From assembly GCF_036381655.1 (NCBI RefSeq), contig NZ_DASVCJ010000069.1:1-64000 (forward strand): 64,000 nucleotides of DNA. The letters are read 5' to 3'. The notes under the pieces were generated by a model, which had not been told where the DNA came from, ran no database searches, and worked only from the letters and a program-made list of their open reading frames with translations. The DNA is from Ferrovibrio sp036381655 (GTDB lineage Bacteria > Pseudomonadota > Alphaproteobacteria > Ferrovibrionales > Ferrovibrionaceae). Positions 35,073 to 44,329 of this stretch are shown here, piece by piece (positions within the stretch are counted from its first letter, which is position 1; each line of letters opens with the position of its first letter). Made by a program: the position numbers and the translations under genes.

Positions 35073-35459
35073 TCACCGGCACTTCACCAGCCGCCGGTCT
35101 GCTTCAATCGATTCATCGAAGGCCGTCAGATTGGTGGCGGAAAGGTCGAGCACGAAAAGCATGACCTCATGGTCCGGCTCGGCATTGTCGACCAGGATGA
35201 TGCGGTCGCGATTGACGCGGTAGCGCCCCTCGCGCGGATCGCCCTCATCCAATGTCGAACGGAACCCGCCCTCCGCGGTGAATTCCAGCACCTCGCCCCT
35301 GCCGCAGCCAGCCTGACCTTCGCTCCAGCGGCCAACAAGGCTGGCTGGCGCCACCGCCACGGTTTGCGCCACCGAAGGGACGGCCGGCACGGCTGAGCCG
35401 CCCAGCAGCAGCGCAGCCAGGCCGGTTATGAGAGTCCGCGGCCGCACCCCCAGCGCCAT
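35073..35459 (-). CDS. Small exported protein of unknown function, coupled to eno
   Basis: 128 residues with a signal peptide (LITGLAALLLGGSAVPAVPSVAQ, in part; likely cut after VAQ near residue 32). The mature part starts LVGRWSEGQAGCGRG and reads like a small beta-barrel/lipocalin-like domain (VLEFTAEGGF, GRYRVNRDRIILVD), with two cysteines at the start and near the end that could form a disulfide in the periplasm. The ATG follows the eno stop by one nucleotide, so expression is tied to enolase. I do not recognise a named family. Confidence 0.75.
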   Translation of the reverse strand: MALGVRPRTLITGLAALLLGGSAVPAVPSVAQTVAVAPASLVGRWSEGQAGCGRGEVLEFTAEGGFRSTLDEGDPREGRYRVNRDRIILVDNAEPDHEVMLFVLDLSATNLTAFDESIEADRRLVKCR

Positions 35460-35460
35460 C

Positions 35461-36741
35461 TCAGCGTCGCTTCAGCGCCGCAAGGCCAGGATACTTGGCG
35501 GCGAGATCGAGCTCCTGCTCGATGCGGATGAGCTGGTTGTACTTTGCCAGCCGGTCCGAGCGCGCCAGCGAGCCGGTCTTGATCTGGCCGCAATTGGAGG
35601 CCACCGCCAGATCGGCGATCGTGCTGTCCTCGGTCTCACCCGAGCGATGCGACATCACCGCGCGATAGCCGTTTTTATGCGCAAGCTCGACCGCTTCCAG
35701 CGTCTCCGAGAGCGTCCCGATCTGGTTCACCTTCACCAGAATCGCATTGCCGACGCCCTTTTCGATACCCTGGGCCAGCCGTTTCGGGTTGGTAACGAAC
35801 AGGTCGTCACCGACGAGCTGCACGCGGCCGCCGATCGCTTCGGTCAGCAACTTCCAGCCATTCCAGTCGTCTTCGGCCATGCCGTCTTCGATGGAGACGA
35901 TGGGATAATCGCCGACGAGCTTCTGCCAGTATTGCGCCATGCCGGCGGCATCCAGCGTCAACCCCTCGCCTTCCAGGTGATACTTGCCGTCCTTGAAGAA
36001 TTCCGTGCTGGCGGCATCCAGCGCGATCATCACATCTTCGCCGGCCTTATAGCCTGCCGCCTCGATCGCCTGCATGATGAAGTCGAGCGCGCCGCGGGTG
36101 CTCGGCAGGTTCGGGGCAAAGCCGCCTTCGTCGCCGACATTGGTGTTATGGCCGGCATCCTTCAGCTTCTTCTTCAGCGTATGGAAGACTTCGGCGCCCA
36201 TGCGGATGGCATCGGCGCAGGTCTTGGCCGAGACCGGCATGATCATGAATTCCTGCACGTCGATGGGATTATCGGCATGAGCGCCGCCATTGACGATGTT
36301 CATCATCGGCACCGGCAGGACATGCGCTGCCGCCCCGCCGACATAGCGATAGAGCGGCAGGTCGGCCTCCTGCGCCGCCGCCTTGGCCACGGCAAGGCTG
36401 ACGCCAAGGATCGCATTCGCCCCGAGGCGGGCCTTGTTCGGCGTGCCGTCGAGATCGATCATCGTGCGGTCGATCTTGAGCTGCTCGCTCGCTTCGAAGC
36501 CTGAGATGGCGTCGAAAATCTCCGTGTTGACGGCATCCACCGCCTTCCGAACGCCCTTGCCGAGATAGCGGCCCTTGTCGCCGTCACGCAGTTCGACCGC
36601 CTCATGGGCGCCGGTCGAAGCCCCCGACGGCACGGCGGCGCGGCCGAAGGCACCGGATTCGAGATGGACGTCGACCTCTACGGTCGGATTGCCGCGTGAA
36701 TCGAGAATTTCCCGCGCCAGGATGTCGCGAATGCCGCTCAT
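35461..36741 (-). CDS. eno: Enolase
   Basis: Converts 2-phosphoglycerate to phosphoenolpyruvate. The 426-residue enzyme has ILDSRGNPTVEVDV, PSGASTGAHEA, VGDEGGFAPN, SIEDGMAEDDW, LVGDDLFVTN, LVKVNQIGTLSET and SHRSGETEDSTIADLAV, so all catalytic and Mg-binding residues are present. The open frame reaches 36948, but ATG 36741 has AGAAGGG upstream and gives the universal N-terminus. Confidence 0.98.
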   Translation of the reverse strand: MSGIRDILAREILDSRGNPTVEVDVHLESGAFGRAAVPSGASTGAHEAVELRDGDKGRYLGKGVRKAVDAVNTEIFDAISGFEASEQLKIDRTMIDLDGTPNKARLGANAILGVSLAVAKAAAQEADLPLYRYVGGAAAHVLPVPMMNIVNGGAHADNPIDVQEFMIMPVSAKTCADAIRMGAEVFHTLKKKLKDAGHNTNVGDEGGFAPNLPSTRGALDFIMQAIEAAGYKAGEDVMIALDAASTEFFKDGKYHLEGEGLTLDAAGMAQYWQKLVGDYPIVSIEDGMAEDDWNGWKLLTEAIGGRVQLVGDDLFVTNPKRLAQGIEKGVGNAILVKVNQIGTLSETLEAVELAHKNGYRAVMSHRSGETEDSTIADLAVASNCGQIKTGSLARSDRLAKYNQLIRIEQELDLAAKYPGLAALKRR

Positions 36742-36871
36742 ACCGGAAGCCCTTCTGGATGCAGACAAAGGAGGAAAAGACCGGCGAAGGGATAGCCCGG
36801 CAGAGCCTTTCCGGCAAGGCCCGGATCGTGGCAAGTCGAGGGCCAGAGTGGAAAATCTGCGCGGATCCGCT

Positions 36872-38806
36872 CTATTCCCGGTAACCGACCTCTTCGCGCC
36901 GCATCCGCTCGGTCTCGGCGAAATAGCGCCGATGCACATCCGCCTCATGCACGCAGCCGAGCAGCCTGGGCCGCTCGCCGCCGGAAACCACAGCGACGGT
37001 TTCGAAATCGGTGCGATCGAATATCTCCACCGCCGTACTGAGACGGTCCGTCGGACGCACCGTCAGCGGCTGCGGCCGCATCAGTTCCGCAATCTTGCGA
37101 TCACCTGCCCCCTCGATGATTGCTGCATTGGTGTCGTTAACGTCGATGACGCCCAGGAAGACGCCATCGTCATCGACGACAAAGGCGACCGTCTTGCGAC
37201 CGAACAGGAAGAGGCTGGCCAATGTCGCCATGTCCAGCGTCGGCGGCACTTTCATCACGTCGCGGTCAAGGATTTCGCGCACCTGCAGCTCGTAAAGCCG
37301 GCCGACATCCTGCGCTCCGCGCAGTTCGATGCCCTTAAGATGGAACCGCCACGTCGCAAACGAGTAGCCGAACCAGCGCCTCGTCACCAAGGCCGCGACC
37401 ACCACGCCGATGGCGGCCACCATGGTGACGGCATATTCCTGGGTGGTCTCGAAGATCAGCAGAATCATGGTGATGGGTGCGCCGACGATCGAGGCGGCCA
37501 CCGTTCCCATGCCTATCAGGGCGTAGACCAGCGCGCTGGGGCTGAGCGCCGGGATCAGGCTGCTGAGTACCGTGCCGACTGCCGCGCCATAAAGGCTGCC
37601 GAGGAACAGCGAGGCGCTGAACAGGCCGCCGGTGAAGCCGCTGCCGATACTGACGGCGGAAGCGAAGCTTTTCGCCAGCACCAGACCGGCCAACACCATG
37701 AGCGGCAAGCCCTGATGCAGCACTTCCTCGATGCCGCCATGACCGCTGCCGAGCACATAAGGGAATTCCGTCGCCACCAGTCCCAGCAGTAGCCCGCCAA
37801 TGGCTGGCCGCAGCCAGTCCGGCGCCTTGGCCCGGCGGTAAGCTGCGTCGATCATGGTGGCGAGCCGCATCGCCGCCACCCCCAGGGCGGCAGCCCCGAC
37901 CCCGATCACTGCCGAGAGCACATAGTCGCTGCCGGATACCGTCGGCTGGCTCGCCAGATAGAAGATCGGCTCGTTGCCCAACACCGATTGCGAGACCAGC
38001 ATGCCAGCAATGGCCGCGATGGCGACCGGCGCCAGGGCGGTCACCACATAATTGCCCAGCACCAGTTCCAACGCATAGAAAACGCCGGCAAGCGGGGCAT
38101 TGAAGGCCGCGCTGATCGCCGCCGCGGCACCGCAAGCAACCATGATGCGCAATTGGTGCCGGGACAACTGCAGCCGCCGGCCGGTCCAACTGAACAGGGC
38201 GGCGCCAAACTGGGTGATCGCCGCCTCGATGCCGACCGAGCCGCCGCTGCCGATCGAAAGCAGCGTCTTGCCGACGATGACGAGGCTGCCGGTCAGCGAC
38301 ATGCGACCGCCATGCAGCGCATTGGCCTCGATAGCGTCGACGATCTCACGATTTGAGAACCGTTTGTACAGATAGCCGGCAACACCGAGCAGCAGGCCGC
38401 CGACCACCGGCACCAGCACGATGCGCCAGGGATTCTCGGCTGCAACCTGCATCCACTGCCGCTCGATGGAAAAGCCGAAAGCCACATGATGAATCGTGGA
38501 TATCAACTGCCGCAGAGCGGTGACCGTACTGCCGACCAGCATCCCGAGTACGACGGCGGGCAGCAGCAGGAACAATTCCTCGCCTCGGATCAGGCGACGC
38601 AGGAAGCGGACCCTGGCCTCGATCCAGTTGGCAACAACGACCTGCTTGGCCTTGTACCAGGCCCAACCGCTGCTGATGCGGCCAAGCCGCTCCGGCTCCT
38701 TCGGCGCGGCCCGGTCCGGCTCGGCCTTCTCAGCCGCGCGGTCCTCCGCCGTGCCGGGCGAAGCGCCTTTCGCGAAGACCGAACCAAGAGAAAAACGCAT
38801 GTTCAT
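36872..38806 (-). CDS. CLC-family chloride channel/transporter with C-terminal CBS pair
   Basis: About 644 residues. After a hydrophilic N-terminus of ~75 residues there are roughly ten hydrophobic segments. CLC selectivity motifs are recognisable: GSGGSVGIEAAITQFGA keeps the gating glutamate, and GSGFTGGLFSASLFLGSLYG is the GxFxP-type loop. The C-terminal ~140 residues form two CBS domains (VREILDRDVMKVPPTLDMAT and IAELMRPQPLTVRPTDRLST), which usually bind adenine nucleotides. Start uncertain: GTG 38839, ATG 38806 or ATG 38800. It sits between kdsA and eno, where it interrupts an otherwise core-metabolism run. Channel versus H+/Cl- antiport cannot be decided. Confidence 0.88.
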   Translation of the reverse strand: MNMRFSLGSVFAKGASPGTAEDRAAEKAEPDRAAPKEPERLGRISSGWAWYKAKQVVVANWIEARVRFLRRLIRGEELFLLLPAVVLGMLVGSTVTALRQLISTIHHVAFGFSIERQWMQVAAENPWRIVLVPVVGGLLLGVAGYLYKRFSNREIVDAIEANALHGGRMSLTGSLVIVGKTLLSIGSGGSVGIEAAITQFGAALFSWTGRRLQLSRHQLRIMVACGAAAAISAAFNAPLAGVFYALELVLGNYVVTALAPVAIAAIAGMLVSQSVLGNEPIFYLASQPTVSGSDYVLSAVIGVGAAALGVAAMRLATMIDAAYRRAKAPDWLRPAIGGLLLGLVATEFPYVLGSGHGGIEEVLHQGLPLMVLAGLVLAKSFASAVSIGSGFTGGLFSASLFLGSLYGAAVGTVLSSLIPALSPSALVYALIGMGTVAASIVGAPITMILLIFETTQEYAVTMVAAIGVVVAALVTRRWFGYSFATWRFHLKGIELRGAQDVGRLYELQVREILDRDVMKVPPTLDMATLASLFLFGRKTVAFVVDDDGVFLGVIDVNDTNAAIIEGAGDRKIAELMRPQPLTVRPTDRLSTAVEIFDRTDFETVAVVSGGERPRLLGCVHEADVHRRYFAETERMRREEVGYRE

Positions 38807-39089
38807 CAGCAGACGCCAGACCGGGTTACGCTGGGGCACCGCTGGGGCCGACTAAACGGCCCCGACCGGGCGCAGGTTAGGGGCAAACCATACGCTGAAT
38901 CATGGCAATAGCATTATGCAATTATGTCGTGGAAGCGGCAGGCCCACCGCTCAGGCCGCAAACGGGCCTTGCCACACTGTGATCACGCTGGATTGAAGGC
39001 CGGGGCGGGCGCCACTCTGTCTCATGGGCCGGGAAAGCCCGCAGCGACACCCCCTCTCAAAGGGAGGGCTGGATCGAAGGCAGGTTATA

Positions 39090-39935
39090 TCAATGCCCGC
39101 TCTTCGCCAGATGGTCGAATTCCAGCAACTGCTCAAGCACGCCTTCCATCTGATCGAATGGCACCATATTGGGGCCATCGGACGGTGCGGAATCCGGGTC
39201 CTTGTGCGTCTCCATGAACACAGCGGCGACGCCTATCGCCACCGCGCCCCGGGCCAGCACCTTGACGAAGCGGCGGTCGCCGCCCGAGCTGGCCCCCTTC
39301 CCGCCCGGCTGCTGCACCGAATGGGTGGCGTCGAACACCACCGGGCAGCCGGTCTCGGCCATGATCGGCAGCGCACGCATGTCGTTGACCAGGGTGTTGT
39401 AGCCGAAGGACACACCGCGCTCGCACAACATCACGTTCGGATTGCCGACATAGTCGAACTTCTCGACCACGTTCTTCATATCCCAGGGCGCCAGGAACTG
39501 ACCCTTCTTCACGTTCACTGGCTTGCCGGTCTGAGCGGCCGCCACCAGCAGGTCAGTCTGGCGGCAGAGAAAAGCCGGAATCTGCAGCAGATCGACATGT
39601 TCGGCGACGATGCGGCATTGCTCCTCGGTATGCACATCGGTGATCACGGGGACGCGAATCTGTTCGCGGATCGCGTCGAACACCGGCAGCGCATTCTCCA
39701 GGCCGAAGCCGCGGTTGCTGCGAATCGAGGTACGGTTGGCCTTGTCGAACGAGGTCTTGTAGATGAAGTTGACGCCCAGCTTTTCGGTCAACTCATGCAG
39801 CGAACCTGCCATGTCCAGCGCATGCTCGCGGCTTTCCATGGCGCAGGGGCCGGCGATGATGGTCAGCGGCAGATCGTTGCCGATCTCGAATTCGGCGACT
39901 TTGACATGGCGGATCGGGTTTTGAGCCTCGCTCAT
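39090..39935 (-). CDS. kdsA: 3-deoxy-8-phosphooctulonate synthase
   Basis: Condenses PEP with arabinose 5-phosphate to KDO-8-phosphate for lipid A core synthesis. 281 residues with IIAGPCAMES, TSFDKANRTS, TDVHTEEQ, FLAPWDMKN, ATHSVQQPGG and FMETHKDP. Cys31 in AGPC, plus the His, Glu and Asp ligands, mark the metal-dependent class rather than the E. coli type, which has Asn there. Between it and clcA (38807-39089) are ~280 non-coding bases with only a weak CCCTC/GAGGG stem near 39050-39070, a possible terminator for kdsA. Confidence 0.96.
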   Translation of the reverse strand: MSEAQNPIRHVKVAEFEIGNDLPLTIIAGPCAMESREHALDMAGSLHELTEKLGVNFIYKTSFDKANRTSIRSNRGFGLENALPVFDAIREQIRVPVITDVHTEEQCRIVAEHVDLLQIPAFLCRQTDLLVAAAQTGKPVNVKKGQFLAPWDMKNVVEKFDYVGNPNVMLCERGVSFGYNTLVNDMRALPIMAETGCPVVFDATHSVQQPGGKGASSGGDRRFVKVLARGAVAIGVAAVFMETHKDPDSAPSDGPNMVPFDQMEGVLEQLLEFDHLAKSGH

Positions 39936-39982
39936 ACTGCACTTCTCCTGGTCAGGCGCCCCTGACCTCTTACCCTACAATG

Positions 39983-40070
39983 TCATGGCCGGACTTGTCC
40001 CGGCCATCTACGTCTTATTCCGGCTGGGTTACGAAAACGTGGATGCCCGGGTGGAGCCCCGGGCATGGCG
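39983..40070. repeat. RIME-like intergenic palindromic element
   Basis: Two strong hairpins side by side in the pyrG-kdsA gap: ATGGCCGG (39985-39992) with CCGGCCAT (40000-40007), and ATGCCCGGG (40043-40051) with CCCGGGCAT (40058-40066). The layout, including ACGT near the inner ends, is like the ~90-bp short palindromic repeats scattered through many alphaproteobacterial genomes. No second copy was seen in this window. Confidence 0.65.
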
Positions 40071-40104
40071 ATACATAAGGCAGACTGCGGCCCTTTTTCA
40101 GCCC

Positions 40105-41736
40105 CTAGACCAGCCGCGACTGATCCAGCGCAGCCTTCACGAAACTGGCGAACAGAGGGTGCGGCTCGAAGGGCTTGGACTTCAGCTCAGGGTGATATTG
40201 CACGCCGATGAACCAGGGATGATCCGGCAGTTCGACGATCTCTGGCAAGAGGCCGTCCGGTGACATGCCGGAAAACACCAAGCCGCATTTCTCAAGCTGC
40301 TCGCGATAGCGGGCATTGACCTCATAGCGGTGGCGGTGGCGCTCGGAGATCGTCGTGCAGCCGTAGATTTCGGCGACCCGGCTTGCCGGCTTGAGCATGG
40401 CCTCATAGGCGCCGAGCCGCATAGTGCCGCCGAGATCGCCGGCCGCCGAGCGCTTCTCCAGCTCGTTACCGCGCATCCATTCGGTCATCATGCCGACGAG
40501 CGGCTCATCCGTCGGGCCGAATTCGGTGCTGCTGGCCTTCTTGATGCCGGCCTTGCTGCGGGCGTATTCGATCACCGCCATCTGCATGCCGAAACAGATG
40601 CCGAAATACGGGATCTGCCGCTCGCGGGCGAAGGTCACCGCCCGGATCTTGCCTTCCGAGCCGCGCTCACCGAAGCCGCCAGGCACCAGGATGGCATTGA
40701 CGCCGTCCAGCGCGCGCAGGGCTGTCTCGTCCTTCTCGAATATCTCGGCTTCGATCCATTCGATGTTGACACGCGCATTGTTGGCGATGCCGCCATGCAC
40801 CAGCGCCTCGGCCAGCGACTTGTAAGCGTCCTTCAGGCCCGTGTACTTGCCGACGATTGCGATCTTCACCGCACTCTCCGGCGCCACAACGCGCTGCACG
40901 ATATTCTTCCAGGCGTCCAGATTCGGCTCGGCGCCAGCCTCAAGATGGAAGGCCCGCAATACCTGCACGTCCAGACCAGCCTCGTGATAGGAGAGCGGCG
41001 CCGCATAGATGGTGCTCACGTCCAATGCTGGAATCACCGCCTCTTCCCGGACATTGCAGAACAAGGCCATCTTCTTGCGGTCGCCCAGCGGAATCTCGCG
41101 GTCGGCGCGGCAGAGCAGGATATCGGGCTGGATACCGATCGAGCGCAGTTCCTTGACCGAATGCTGGGTCGGCTTGGTCTTCAATTCGCCGGAAGCCGCG
41201 ATATAAGGCACCAGCGTCACATGGATGTAGATCGCCCGGTCGCGCCCCACCTGCAGGCCGAATTGGCGAATCGCCTCGAGGAACGGCAAGCTTTCGATAT
41301 CGCCAACCGTGCCGCCGACTTCCACCAGCATGAAATCGACGCCCTCGTTCTCGGCGGCGATGAAATCCTTGATCGCGTCGGTGATATGCGGGATCACCTG
41401 GACGGTGCCGCCCAGATAATCGCCGCGGCGTTCCTTGGCGATGACGGTCTGATAGATGCGGCCGGTGGTGATGTTGTCGCTCTTGCGCCCGGGAACGCCG
41501 GTGAAGCGCTCGTAGTGGCCCAGATCGAGATCGGTTTCGGCGCCGTCGTCAGTGACGAAAACCTCGCCATGCTGATACGGGCTCATGGTGCCCGGATCTA
41601 CGTTGATATAGGGGTCGAGCTTGCGCAGCCGCACCGTGTAGCCGCGCGCCTGCAGAAGCGCGCCCAAAGCCGCCGATGCGAGACCTTTTCCAAGAGAGGA
41701 GACCACGCCGCCGGTTATGAAGATGTACCGCGTCAT
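40105..41736 (-). CDS. pyrG: CTP synthase
   Basis: Makes CTP from UTP, ATP and glutamine. The 543-residue protein has the N-terminal synthetase domain (IFITGGVVSSLGKGLASAAL, PYINVDPGTMSPYQHGEVFV, in part) and a C-terminal glutaminase domain with VPGGFGERG, the nucleophile cysteine in FGICFGMQMA and the C-terminal HPELKSKPFEPHPLF. ATG 41736 gives the standard start; an upstream in-frame start at 41769 is unlikely. Usual secG-pyrG-kdsA order. Confidence 0.98.
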   Translation of the reverse strand: MTRYIFITGGVVSSLGKGLASAALGALLQARGYTVRLRKLDPYINVDPGTMSPYQHGEVFVTDDGAETDLDLGHYERFTGVPGRKSDNITTGRIYQTVIAKERRGDYLGGTVQVIPHITDAIKDFIAAENEGVDFMLVEVGGTVGDIESLPFLEAIRQFGLQVGRDRAIYIHVTLVPYIAASGELKTKPTQHSVKELRSIGIQPDILLCRADREIPLGDRKKMALFCNVREEAVIPALDVSTIYAAPLSYHEAGLDVQVLRAFHLEAGAEPNLDAWKNIVQRVVAPESAVKIAIVGKYTGLKDAYKSLAEALVHGGIANNARVNIEWIEAEIFEKDETALRALDGVNAILVPGGFGERGSEGKIRAVTFARERQIPYFGICFGMQMAVIEYARSKAGIKKASSTEFGPTDEPLVGMMTEWMRGNELEKRSAAGDLGGTMRLGAYEAMLKPASRVAEIYGCTTISERHRHRYEVNARYREQLEKCGLVFSGMSPDGLLPEIVELPDHPWFIGVQYHPELKSKPFEPHPLFASFVKAALDQSRLV

Positions 41737-41835
41737 GGGCTTCCTGTTTAACTGATTCATCCGACACAAAAAAGGGCTTTGCGCGCCGCGGCGCGCGATT
41801 TCACAACACCGAAATTTTTAAGACGTTCCCGTAAC

Positions 41836-42159
41836 TTACTTCGACAGCGGCACGCTCGGCTGCGCCGGCTCGGCGGGCTGCGCCGGCGGCGCGGGTGCCT
41901 GACTGCCGGTCGGCAGATCGAGAATCGAGCGCGGCGCGGAGTGGCTGCCCGACAGCAATGCCAATGCGATACTGGTGCCGATGAAGAGGGTGGCCAGGAT
42001 GGCCGTGGTGCGGGTCAGCAGATTTGCCTGGCCGCGCGCGGTCATGAAGCCCGAACCGCCGCCGATACCGAGGGCACCGCCTTCCGAGCGCTGCATCAGG
42101 ATCACCCCGATCATCGCCAGCGCGAGCAGGATATGGACCACGAGCAGGAAGGTCATCAT
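41836..42159 (-). CDS. secG: Preprotein translocase subunit SecG
   Basis: Small Sec translocon subunit. 107 residues with two membrane spans (TFLLVVHILLALAMIGVIL and TTAILATLFIGTSIALALL), the central QRSEGGALGIGGG motif with GFMTARGQANLLTR, and a Pro/Ala tail. The frame is open a further ~90 codons upstream but this is non-coding; the tandem ATGs at 42159/42156 give the normal start, with GGAG upstream. 42160-42310 is a non-coding gap holding its promoter. Confidence 0.93.
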   Translation of the reverse strand: MMTFLLVVHILLALAMIGVILMQRSEGGALGIGGGSGFMTARGQANLLTRTTAILATLFIGTSIALALLSGSHSAPRSILDLPTGSQAPAPPAQPAEPAQPSVPLSK

Positions 42160-42310
42160 CGGTTCAGTCTCCGGCAAAGTCGGGGGGCTTTTACACCCTG
42201 GAGCCGGATATGGAAAGCCCCTGATCGGGCATCGAGGCCGGCTCTTCACCGCCCGGTGACGGCGAAAATTACCCAGTTTCTCCAGCGCATCGGTGGCGAG
42301 CCCGCCTCGC

Positions 42311-43333
42311 CTAGTCCGCGGCCGGATCAGCGTAATGATGCATGCCGCCCCATGGATCGCTGACCTCCCAGCTTTCGCCATCGGCGGCCGGTTCGGCATA
42401 AACCGGCCCGACCGGCACTTTCCCATGCCCGCCGGGGATGTCGAGGATGTAGGTCGGCTGCAGCAGGCCCGAGTAGTGGCCGCGCAGGCGGCGCATCAGG
42501 GCCTGGCCCTGCTCCAGGCTGACGCGGAAATGGCTGGTGCCGCGGGCGAGGTCGCCATGATGCAGGTAATGCGGCTTGATGCGGTTGGCGATCATGGCCT
42601 TGAACAGGTCGGCCAGAGCCGCCGGGCTGTCGTTCACCCCTTTGAGCAGAACCGACTGGCCCAGCATGGGGATGCCGGCATCGACCAGCCGGGCGATGGC
42701 GGCCCGGGCCTCGGGAACGAATTCCCGGGCGTGATTGGCGTGTAGCAGCAGCCAGACGGTCTTGGTGGAAGCCTTCAGGGCCGCGACAAGCTCGGAGGAA
42801 ATGCGCTCCGGATCGACAACGGGAACGCGCGAATGTATCCGGATTACAACAACATGCGAAATAGAATTAAGGCGATCGATCACCTGAGCCAGCCGCCGCG
42901 GGGAGGCGATCAGCGGATCGCCGCCGGTCAGGATCACCTCCCATATCGCCGGGTGCTCAGCGATATAACCGATAGCGGCATCGAGCTGCGCGGCGTTCAA
43001 ACCCTTGGCGCCAGGCCCCACCATCTCGCGGCGGAAGCAGAAGCGGCAATAGACCGGGCAGACATTGACCAGCTTGAGCAGCACCCGGTCCGGATAGCGA
43101 TGCACGATCCCCGGAACGGGGCTATGGGCATCGTCACCGATCGGATCCGGCCTTTCATGCTCATGCGTCACCAGTTCAGCGGCATCCGGCAGGAACTGGC
43201 GCGCTATCGGATCCTTCGGGTCGGACGGATCGATCTGCGCCTGCAGATGTGGCGTCACCGACACGGCAAAGGTTTCGGCGACCCGCTTCAAGGCGGCCAG
43301 ATCACCTTCCTTATCCCGCTGCTCGATGCCCAT
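42311..43333 (-). CDS. Lysine 2,3-aminomutase family radical-SAM protein (EpmB/KamA type)
   Basis: PLP- and SAM-dependent family that moves the alpha amino group of lysine; the shorter members (EpmB) make beta-lysine for elongation factor P. The 340-residue length fits EpmB better than the longer catabolic KamA. Visible: cluster motif VCPVYCRFCFRREMVG, GGDPL, HSRVPVVDP and the PLP lysine in LDIPGGHGKVPVGP. Placed 16 nt after tpiA, and no efp or epmA is in the window. Confidence 0.85.
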   Translation of the reverse strand: MGIEQRDKEGDLAALKRVAETFAVSVTPHLQAQIDPSDPKDPIARQFLPDAAELVTHEHERPDPIGDDAHSPVPGIVHRYPDRVLLKLVNVCPVYCRFCFRREMVGPGAKGLNAAQLDAAIGYIAEHPAIWEVILTGGDPLIASPRRLAQVIDRLNSISHVVVIRIHSRVPVVDPERISSELVAALKASTKTVWLLLHANHAREFVPEARAAIARLVDAGIPMLGQSVLLKGVNDSPAALADLFKAMIANRIKPHYLHHGDLARGTSHFRVSLEQGQALMRRLRGHYSGLLQPTYILDIPGGHGKVPVGPVYAEPAADGESWEVSDPWGGMHHYADPAAD

Positions 43334-43349
43334 TCAGAGATCCATAAAA

Positions 43350-44114
43350 CTAATTCTTTGCCTCAACTATAGGCCAGAAGTCATTGATCTTTAAACTGGC
43401 CCCACCAACGAGTGCGCCGTCGACATCGGCCACCGCCATGAGCTGGCGGGCGTTGTCCGGCTTGACCGATCCGCCATAAAGGAGGCGGAAGCCGGCGCCG
43501 TCATCGAAGCGGGCCATCAGGTCCTGGCGGATCGCCGCATGCACCTCGGCCACCTGCGCCGGCGTCGGCGTCCGGCCGGTGCCGATCGCCCAGACCGGCT
43601 CGTAGGCGATGACGGTATTGGCGGCAGCGGCATCGTCGGGCAGTGAAGCGCGCAGCTGGCCATTGATGACCTTGAGCGTCTCGCCGGCATCGCGTTGCGC
43701 CAGCGTCTCGCCCACGCAGATGATGGCGATCAGTCCGGCGCGATGGGCGGCCTGAGCCTTGGCCCGGACGACGGCATCCGTCTCCCCGTGGTCGGCCCGG
43801 CGCTCCGAATGGCCGACGATCACGTAAGTCGCCCCGGCATCCTTCAGCATCTCGGCGCTGATATCGCCGGTATGGGCACCGCTGCTTCTGGCATGGCAAT
43901 CCTGGCCGCCGACGCCGATCCGATGGGGATCGGCCGGACTGCCCCCGAGCGCCTTGGCCATGGCGGCCACCAGCGTTGCCGGCGGGCAGAGGCCGAGTTC
44001 GGCCTTGGGTTTCTCGCTGGCGGCCCTGTCCGCCATCGCCTTGGCCTCCGCCAGGCTGGCCTTCAGGCCGTTCATTTTCCAGTTGCCGACGATGAGGGGC
44101 CGACGCGCCGCCAT
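43350..44114 (-). CDS. tpiA: Triosephosphate isomerase
   Basis: Interconverts dihydroxyacetone phosphate and glyceraldehyde 3-phosphate. The 254-residue protein has catalytic Asn11/Lys13 (VGNWKMNG), the His in YVIVGHSERR, the Glu in IAYEPVWAIGTGRTPT and the phosphate loop LLYGGSVKPDN. Divergent from ppiD across 215 bp (44115-44329), which must hold both promoters; no clear element seen. Confidence 0.97.
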   Translation of the reverse strand: MAARRPLIVGNWKMNGLKASLAEAKAMADRAASEKPKAELGLCPPATLVAAMAKALGGSPADPHRIGVGGQDCHARSSGAHTGDISAEMLKDAGATYVIVGHSERRADHGETDAVVRAKAQAAHRAGLIAIICVGETLAQRDAGETLKVINGQLRASLPDDAAAANTVIAYEPVWAIGTGRTPTPAQVAEVHAAIRQDLMARFDDGAGFRLLYGGSVKPDNARQLMAVADVDGALVGGASLKINDFWPIVEAKN

Positions 44115-44329
44115 GTTGACCTCTTTCTGTCCGGGAATGTGCCTGATCTACAATATCCGTCGGGAAAGGCAAAGCCGCCCGTCCCGGCAAAACCCGGCTT
44201 TGCTCCCGGTTTTCCTCCGTAAGGGTGCCTTGCCCGCTCCCGGCCCCGCCTTTAGTATGCGCCGCCATTCCGGACGGACGTTGAAAGCCGGCCGGGAGCC
44301 GTTGTTTCGCTTAACTTTTTAGGTGTTTC

